Shown here in pieces: positions 5,350-10,445 of a stretch of 10,445 nt of DNA. Below the pieces are notes generated by a model. It saw nothing but the letters and a program-made list of their open reading frames with translations. It was not told the origin of the DNA and did no database searches. Both the position numbers and the translations under genes were made by a program. Source of the stretch: Holophagae bacterium. Lineage in GTDB: Bacteria; Acidobacteriota; Thermoanaerobaculia; Thermoanaerobaculales; Sulfomarinibacteraceae. The stretch covers positions 1 to 10,445 of the forward strand of contig DAOWGJ010000116.1 in the NCBI GenBank assembly GCA_030637505.1, written 5' to 3'. The stretch's first letter is position 1, and every line of letters begins with the position of its first letter.

Positions 5350-6582
5350 ATGGATTTCACGGTAAGCGACGAGACCCGGGTCATGCTCGAACTGATGGAG
5401 CAGTTTATCCAGCAAGAGGTCATCCCTCTGGAACCGGCATTCCTGAAAACGAGCCTCTCCGAGATCGAACCGAAGATCGGGACCTTACGGGGGAAGGTCA
5501 AACAAATGGGCCTGTGGGGCCCCGCTCAGCCGAAGGAGTACGGCGGAATGGGGTTGTCCTTGACGGACTTCGCCCTGGTTTCCGAGGTCCTGGGCAAGAG
5601 CCCTCTCGGGCACTACATCTTCGGCTGCCACGCTCCTGACGCCGGAAACATCGAGATCCTGCACGATCACGGCACCCATGAGCAGAAGAGCCGATGGCTC
5701 GAGTCTCTCGTCCGCGGTGAGATCCGAAGCTGCTTTTCCATGACCGAGGTAGAACTTCCGGGATCGAATCCCGTGATGATGGACACCACTGCGATCAAGG
5801 ATGGAGACGACTACGTCATCAACGGGCAGAAGTGGTATACGACCTCGGCCGACGGAGCAGCTTTCGCCATCGTGATGGCGGTTACCAATCCCGAAGCGCC
5901 GCCACACAAACGGGCCAGCATGATCATCGTCCCAACCGAGACACCTGGATTCGATCTGGTTCGCAACATTGCGGTCATGGGCCACGCAGGCGATGGCTGG
6001 TTCAGCCACGCCGAGATCCTCTACCACTCCTGCCGCGTGCCCCGGTCGAATCTGCTCGGGCCCGAGGGGGAAGGATTCCGCATCGCCCAGGAGCGCCTGG
6101 GACCCGGGAGGATCCACCACACCATGCGGTGGCTGGGGATCTGCAGGCGTTCACTCGACCTCCTCTGCAAGCGAGCGGTGACGCGCACCATCGCCCCCGA
6201 CCAGGTGCTTGCCGACAGGGAGATCATCCAGGCGTGGATTGCCGAGAGCGCCGCTGAGATCGAAGCGGCCCGGGCGCTCACCCTCCAGACGGCATGGAGG
6301 ATCGAACACCTGGGGTGGAAGGAGGCTCGGCAGGAGGTCTCCATGATCAAGTTCGTGGTGGCGAACGTGATGCAGCGGGTGGTGGACCGGGCGTTGCAGG
6401 TCTTCGGCGGCCTCGGGATGACCGACGACACGATCCTGGCCTTCTTCCATCGCCACGAGAGGGCGGCCCGCATCTACGACGGAGCGGACGAGGTCCACAA
6501 GCTGTCGCTTGCCCGGAAGATCCTCAAACCCTACAGGGTACGCGCCGAGGAGATCAAGGAGGGCAGCGGTGTCTTTCGATAA
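5350..6582 (+). CDS. ACAD10/ACAD11-like acyl-CoA dehydrogenase
   Basis: The 410-residue FAD enzyme has the full acyl-CoA dehydrogenase layout: an N-terminal helical domain (about 1-125), a beta-domain with CFSMTE at 128-133 and the YVINGQKWYTT strand, and a C-terminal helical domain from about 240. RLGPGRIHHTMRWLG (from R249) and ALQVFGGLGMTDD are typical of the ACAD10/ACAD11 branch. The catalytic-base region reads RIYDGADEVHK, with Asp at about 377 where medium-chain enzymes have Glu (YEGT); DGxDEVH is, from memory, normal for this branch. In LvaC of Pseudomonas putida and in ACAD10/11, such enzymes act after a kinase, converting a 4-phosphoacyl-CoA to an enoyl or 3-hydroxy product. The ATG was chosen because it follows an AAAGGGGGG run and matches the family N-terminus; the upstream open frame is not coding. 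It overlaps the kinase gene by 14 bases. Confidence 0.93.
   Translation: MDFTVSDETRVMLELMEQFIQQEVIPLEPAFLKTSLSEIEPKIGTLRGKVKQMGLWGPAQPKEYGGMGLSLTDFALVSEVLGKSPLGHYIFGCHAPDAGNIEILHDHGTHEQKSRWLESLVRGEIRSCFSMTEVELPGSNPVMMDTTAIKDGDDYVINGQKWYTTSADGAAFAIVMAVTNPEAPPHKRASMIIVPTETPGFDLVRNIAVMGHAGDGWFSHAEILYHSCRVPRSNLLGPEGEGFRIAQERLGPGRIHHTMRWLGICRRSLDLLCKRAVTRTIAPDQVLADREIIQAWIAESAAEIEAARALTLQTAWRIEHLGWKEARQEVSMIKFVVANVMQRVVDRALQVFGGLGMTDDTILAFFHRHERAARIYDGADEVHKLSLARKILKPYRVRAEEIKEGSGVFR
6556..6563 (+). promoter_or_regulatory. Ribosome binding site for the kinase GTG start
   Basis: AAGGAGGG lies inside the end of the dehydrogenase gene, five bases before the GTG at 6569. It is the best Shine-Dalgarno sequence near the frame opening and decides the start: the ATG at 6509, 60 bases upstream in the same frame, has no comparable site and would give an Arg-rich, non-family N-terminus. 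The overlap implies translational coupling. Confidence 0.75.
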
Positions 6583-7633
6583 TGAAACCCGGGTTCCCCG
6601 CCCGGGAGAAGAAATCGATGCCGAAAGGTTGACCGCCTTCTTGGTCCGGGAACGCCCTGACCTCACAGGGCAGGTCGAAATCTCCCAGTTCCCCGCGGGC
6701 CACTCGAACCTCACCTACCTGGTTCGGGCGGGCGACGAGGAGTTCGTGTTGCGCAGGCCGCCCTTCGGGAAGAAACCGAAGACCGGTCACGACATGCACC
6801 GTGAGTGGACGGCGCTCTCCGCACTTGCGGGACATTTCCCCTACGCCCCTGAACCCGTGGCGTTCTGCGAGGATTCCGAGGTGTTGGGCGCCCCGTTCTT
6901 CCTGATGCAAAGGATCCGTGGCCTGATCCTCCGCCGGGACCTCCCCGAGGGTCTGGATCTCTCCCCCGAATCCATGCGAACTCTGTGTGAACGACTGGTG
7001 GACGTGCACCTTGAACTGCACGCGCTGGACCACCAGGAGATCGGCCTCGAGGCTTTCGGGCACCCGGAGGGCTACGTGGAGAGGCAGGTTTCCGGCTGGA
7101 GCCGTCGCTACCGTGCCGCCCGCACTCCCGATGTCCCCGACTTCGAAGAGGTGATGGGGTGGCTTGAGGATCACCGCCCCCCGGACCGAGGCGCGGCAGT
7201 CATCCACAACGACTACCGCTTCGACAACGTGGTCCTCGATCCTTCTGACCCGCTTCGCATCATCGGCATCCTCGACTGGGAGATGGCCACCATCGGTGAT
7301 CCCCTGATGGACCTGGGCGCCTCCCTGGCGTACTGGATCGAGGCGGATGATCCCCCAGGGCTGCAGGCGATTCGGCTCGTGCCCACCACCACTCCGGGTG
7401 CCCTATCCCGACGCGAGATTGTGGCCCGGTACCTCAAGGGGACCGGTCTAACGGTCGAGGATTTCACCTTCTACCACGTCTACGGCCTCTTCCGGCTCGC
7501 CGGCATTGTCCAGCAGATCTATTACCGCTTCTACCATGGGCAGACAAAGGATAGACGCTTCGCCGGGTTCGGCCAGGCGGTGCAGGTCCTCGAAACCGCT
7601 GCCCGCCGGGCAATTGCGGAGGGAAACGTGTGA
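6569..7633 (+). CDS. APH-fold kinase, probable hydroxyacyl-CoA phosphotransferase (LvaA/ACAD10-11 kinase-like)
   Basis: The 354-residue protein has an aminoglycoside-phosphotransferase fold. The nucleotide loop is FPAGHSNLTYLV (from residue 41), followed by VLRRPPFGKK (60-69) and the helix-C DMHREW. The catalytic loop is HNDYRFDN with H213, D215 and N220, and the metal-binding segment is ILDWEMATIGDP with D236. All kinase residues expected of the family appear present. The branch is the one fused to a dehydrogenase domain in animal ACAD10/ACAD11 and represented by LvaA, the 4-hydroxyacyl-CoA kinase of P. putida levulinate breakdown. True antibiotic resistance is unlikely. Its start overlaps the upstream dehydrogenase by 14 bases, so the two proteins are probably made together and act in sequence. 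No counterpart of the small LvaB subunit is seen next to it. The exact substrate chain is unknown. Confidence 0.9.
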   Translation: MSFDNETRVPRPGEEIDAERLTAFLVRERPDLTGQVEISQFPAGHSNLTYLVRAGDEEFVLRRPPFGKKPKTGHDMHREWTALSALAGHFPYAPEPVAFCEDSEVLGAPFFLMQRIRGLILRRDLPEGLDLSPESMRTLCERLVDVHLELHALDHQEIGLEAFGHPEGYVERQVSGWSRRYRAARTPDVPDFEEVMGWLEDHRPPDRGAAVIHNDYRFDNVVLDPSDPLRIIGILDWEMATIGDPLMDLGASLAYWIEADDPPGLQAIRLVPTTTPGALSRREIVARYLKGTGLTVEDFTFYHVYGLFRLAGIVQQIYYRFYHGQTKDRRFAGFGQAVQVLETAARRAIAEGNV

Positions 7634-7779
7634 CAGGGACCATCCTGCGTTTTCTGCCGGCGAGGAGGCGGTCGAGATCGGCCGGAAAAGCCGGGACCTG
7701 GCACAAATGGCCTCCCAGGGTCGCAGTGTACGCCAATCCCTGAGACTTGTTGCGCTTAAGGGATCTTGTGGTTCGATTA
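7634..7779. other. Short gap between convergent genes
   Basis: The 146 bases between the kinase of the ACAD operon and the convergent Ser/Thr kinase contain no supported gene. A weak inverted repeat ATCCCT/AGGGAT (7736-7741 and 7759-7764, 17-base loop) might contribute to termination, but it is short and lacks a T-run. Confidence 0.4.
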
Positions 7780-10445
7780 TCAGCGGTTCACCGGGACCAG
7801 CTCCTTCAGTTCTTCGGCCCAGTTGACGACCACCTCGATATCTGTCGGCGCCTCTGGTCCGCGAACCTCGAGCATGATGAAACGATCCCCGTCGGGGTGG
7901 ATGTCCCAAAACAGTCCCCACTGGATCCCCGGCCTAAAGTTTCCCTCAAAGATCTGGCGCTCTTCGGTCACTCTCAGGCCGTCCCCAAACTGGAGTTCGG
8001 CGGCCGTGGCTCGACTACCATCCCTTGAACGGTAGTAGAGCCTTCGGCCGTCCGGCGACCACAACGGCTCCAGCCCACCATTGCGTGAGATGCGCACCGC
8101 CCCACCATCCCCTCGGAAGGGCCGAACGTAAACCTCCAGGGCCCCGGTTTCGTCGCTCGTATAGGCGAGCCACTCTCCATCGGGGGAAATCGCCGGATGG
8201 GTCTCGGTGAACTCCTCTGAAAGAAGCGGTTCAGCGGATCCATTCTCTTCGAGGCGGAGCGTATAGATGTCCATATCCTGGTGCATTCCAGCGCCCACCC
8301 CCAGCACTGCCAACCGGCCGTCATCAGTGATATCCATCGGAAGCTGATGGGCCGTAGCGTTGGTGAGCCTCCTCGCGGGTTTGCTGCCGTCGGAGGCTTT
8401 CGAGAAGATATTGGCCCATTTACCGCCACCAGTCGAGTTGAAAATCACTCGTTCGCCGTCCGGGCTCCAAATGCCCCAAAACTCGTCACCTTCGTCGCGT
8501 GTGAAGCGATCAAGAACGCCTCGGTTCAAATCGGCGATCCAAAAACTCCGGGTGGCATCCTGGCGAGTGAATAGCAGCCGGTTTCCATCCGGGCTCAGGC
8601 GCGGCGACATGATCTCCCCTCCGCGAAGCCCGGTGTCTGTTGTCTCGCCCTTGAGATCAACCCAGGTGGGTACGAACGGCTGGTCAACCTCCCCGCCGGG
8701 GAGGTAGGCAAGGTGGCCGGCTTTCGAGATCGTGTAGTGAGAGGCATAGGCCTGCTCGGTCAAGACGCCCTTGACGACCGGAAGGGCGTCCCCAACGATC
8801 GACATGCTCTCAAGATCGAACCGGGCCGCCACGAGGTCGGCCCCTTCAATCCATACGAGGTGTCCGGAGGACAGGTAGCTGGGTGCCCGCCCATTCATCA
8901 CCAAAGGAACGGCCTGCCCGCTCTCGAGGGAAAGAAGATCGACCTGGTTCTGACCAGGCGGGCCCGTCAGCACAAATCTAGAACCGGGCAATACGAATGG
9001 GTATTCAGCATGGACTTCAGCACCATCGGCCGCCACTATATGGCGTGGCGTTCCGCCGTTGCATGCCACGTACGAGAGGGGACTGAAGCCGCCATCACTG
9101 AAAACGATGACCCCGTCATCCCCCCAGGACGCGCCATGGAGGTGGTCGACCTCGCAGATCTCCTTGGGCGAACCTCCCTGGAGGGACACCTTCTTGAGCC
9201 AGCCGTCGGCCTCAAAGGCCACCCACAGGCTGTCGGGAGAAAAGAAAGGTACGACGGCGCCTTCGGTTCCGGGAATCGGCCGCGATTCAGGCGAATCAAG
9301 CGCACGGATGAAAAGTCGAGTCATCGTCCCCGCCGTTTCCACCCACACCAGGTATCGTCCATCCGGAGACAGCGCAACCGCCGATCCCACATGGCCTGCC
9401 CGGCTGAGATCGAGAGGATCCTGCAACGATTGCTCGAACCGAATGATCTGAGGTGGAGGCGCTGGGTTCACAGTGAACGGCCGAAGCCACCCGAGCACCC
9501 CAAGCACAACGGCAACGGCAGGGATGCTCCATTTGACCCAGCCGCTTCTGCGGGGTGCATTTTCAACCACTGCCCGGTCGAGAGGGCGTGTGTCAGATGC
9601 CTCTATATCCTCGAGGGAGATGGCGATATCGCGGGCATCACGGAGGCGACGTCGCTGGTCTTTTTGAAGACAACGTTGCAGGAGTCCCGAAATCGCCGCC
9701 GGCACTTCGCCTGGCATCAGTGACCAGTCAGGCTCGCTCTCGAGCACACGGGCCATACTGTCGGTGGCGGTTCTGCCGGGAAAGGCTCTGTTCCTGGTCA
9801 GCATTTCGTAGAGCAGGCAGCCGAAGGCCCAGATATCGGAGCGCTGGTCGACCGTTTCTCCGCGTGCCTGCTCCGGGCTCATGTATGGCGCAGTGCCGAG
9901 CACCGTCCCGTCCCGGGTAGGCGTGTCCAGAGTTTGGTCCAGGCTGAGCAGCGGGTAGTCCTCGGCCGAGTCTCCATGGAGCGCCTTGGCGAGGCCGAAA
10001 TCAAGGAGCTTCACGCGACCTTCGCTGTCGACCATCACGTTGCCGGGCTTGAGGTCACGGTGCACGATGCCCTTTTCGTGGGCCGACTCCAACGCGTGTG
10101 CGACCTGCAGGCCGATCGACAACACTTCATGGAGACGCATTCCACTCCGGGTGAGCCGATCCTGAAGGGTCGAGCCCTCCACGAGCTGCATCACCAAGAA
10201 GTGAATCGATTGCTCACCATCCGGCTCGGATTCAACCTCAGCTGTTTCGAAGGCGTAGATGGCGGCAATATTGGGGTGATCGAGCACAGCCAGAAGTCGT
10301 GCCTCACGTTCAAATCGGGCGACACGGTCGGGATCAGCAGCAAGAGCCGAAGGCAGGACCTTGATGGCCACTTCGCGGCCGAGATGTGTGTCAGTTGCAC
10401 GAAAGACCGCACCCATCCCACCCTCACCGACCTTCTCTTCAATCC
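7780..10445 (-). CDS. Transmembrane Ser/Thr protein kinase with PD40 beta-propeller, 5' end cut by window
   Basis: The reading frame stays open to the window edge: before the first internal Met it reads VGEGG, the glycine-rich ATP loop, so the true start lies beyond 10445 and about 887 residues are visible. Counting from that Met (10416), the Hanks-type kinase has K19 (VAIK), E38, HRDLKPGN with D121 and N126, DFG with D139 and SPE with E182, all consistent with an active enzyme. A single hydrophobic helix at about 295-312 follows a basic stretch, then a long domain with repeated SPDG motifs (VALSPDGRYLVW, SPDGNRLLF, SPDGERVIF, SPDGEWLAY, SPDGRRLYY), a TolB/WD40-like propeller probably outside the cytoplasmic membrane. 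The layout suggests sensing by the propeller and signalling by the kinase; ligand and targets are unknown. The gene is convergent with the ACAD operon. Confidence 0.95.
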   Translation of the reverse strand, partial: IEEKVGEGGMGAVFRATDTHLGREVAIKVLPSALAADPDRVARFEREARLLAVLDHPNIAAIYAFETAEVESEPDGEQSIHFLVMQLVEGSTLQDRLTRSGMRLHEVLSIGLQVAHALESAHEKGIVHRDLKPGNVMVDSEGRVKLLDFGLAKALHGDSAEDYPLLSLDQTLDTPTRDGTVLGTAPYMSPEQARGETVDQRSDIWAFGCLLYEMLTRNRAFPGRTATDSMARVLESEPDWSLMPGEVPAAISGLLQRCLQKDQRRRLRDARDIAISLEDIEASDTRPLDRAVVENAPRRSGWVKWSIPAVAVVLGVLGWLRPFTVNPAPPPQIIRFEQSLQDPLDLSRAGHVGSAVALSPDGRYLVWVETAGTMTRLFIRALDSPESRPIPGTEGAVVPFFSPDSLWVAFEADGWLKKVSLQGGSPKEICEVDHLHGASWGDDGVIVFSDGGFSPLSYVACNGGTPRHIVAADGAEVHAEYPFVLPGSRFVLTGPPGQNQVDLLSLESGQAVPLVMNGRAPSYLSSGHLVWIEGADLVAARFDLESMSIVGDALPVVKGVLTEQAYASHYTISKAGHLAYLPGGEVDQPFVPTWVDLKGETTDTGLRGGEIMSPRLSPDGNRLLFTRQDATRSFWIADLNRGVLDRFTRDEGDEFWGIWSPDGERVIFNSTGGGKWANIFSKASDGSKPARRLTNATAHQLPMDITDDGRLAVLGVGAGMHQDMDIYTLRLEENGSAEPLLSEEFTETHPAISPDGEWLAYTSDETGALEVYVRPFRGDGGAVRISRNGGLEPLWSPDGRRLYYRSRDGSRATAAELQFGDGLRVTEERQIFEGNFRPGIQWGLFWDIHPDGDRFIMLEVRGPEAPTDIEVVVNWAEELKELVPVNR

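Noticed and set aside
6569..7633. Aminoglycoside resistance gene
   Set aside because: The APH fold is present, but the sequence branch and the coupling to an ACAD10/11-like dehydrogenase point to acyl-CoA metabolism.
8713..9723. 336-residue plus-strand open frame
   Set aside because: It lies entirely opposite the Ser/Thr kinase gene, whose domain content is clear; an antisense frame of a GC-rich gene.

Overview
The window looks like a chromosomal stretch of a GC-rich, Gram-negative environmental bacterium with a respiratory lifestyle. The best guess is Acidobacteriota. The main clue is the large gene at the right edge, which joins a cytoplasmic Ser/Thr kinase to a membrane span and a PD40/TolB-like beta-propeller, an architecture especially common in that phylum. 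The Tat/haem/NrfD operon and the split kinase plus acyl-CoA dehydrogenase pair fit but do not prove it. Myxococcota, Gemmatimonadota or related lineages remain possible. No tRNA, rRNA, CRISPR array or intact transposase was seen.

Layout. Positions 1-265 have no convincing gene but hold small GC hairpins. A small four-helix membrane protein (266-697, +) follows and is closed by a short CGCAAAG-type repeat cluster (698-741). Converging on it is a three-gene minus-strand operon read from 3644 down to 757: a membrane-anchored tetrahaem cytochrome c, a Tat-exported ferredoxin with four [4Fe-4S] motifs, and a ten-helix NrfD/DsrP-type quinone-site subunit. Together they would form a membrane complex passing electrons between the quinone pool and periplasmic redox partners.

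The 600-base gap at 3645-4243 holds the upstream region of that operon, a GC-rich inverted repeat (3826-3902), and a 293-bp hairpin-packed element. That element has 15-bp perfect terminal inverted repeats and is flanked on both sides by CTAA, so it looks like a MITE-type insertion. It abuts the stop codon of a minus-strand radical SAM gene (4244-5131) with an unusual Cx4Cx2C cluster motif.

Divergent from the radical SAM gene is a tightly coupled two-gene operon (5350-7633, +): an ACAD10/ACAD11-like acyl-CoA dehydrogenase overlapping by 14 bp an aminoglycoside-phosphotransferase-fold kinase. By analogy with the Pseudomonas putida levulinate pathway (LvaA/LvaC) and the mammalian ACAD10/11 fusions, the pair probably phosphorylates a 4-hydroxyacyl-CoA and removes the phosphate, so that hydroxylated acyl chains can enter beta-oxidation. 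The window ends inside the convergent Ser/Thr kinase gene (7780 to beyond 10445, -).

I found no clear new multi-gene system. The most useful leads are the compact cytochrome/FeS/NrfD complex without a catalytic subunit, the hydroxyacyl-CoA kinase/dehydrogenase pair, and the non-coding repeat elements, chiefly the CTAA-flanked hairpin element.
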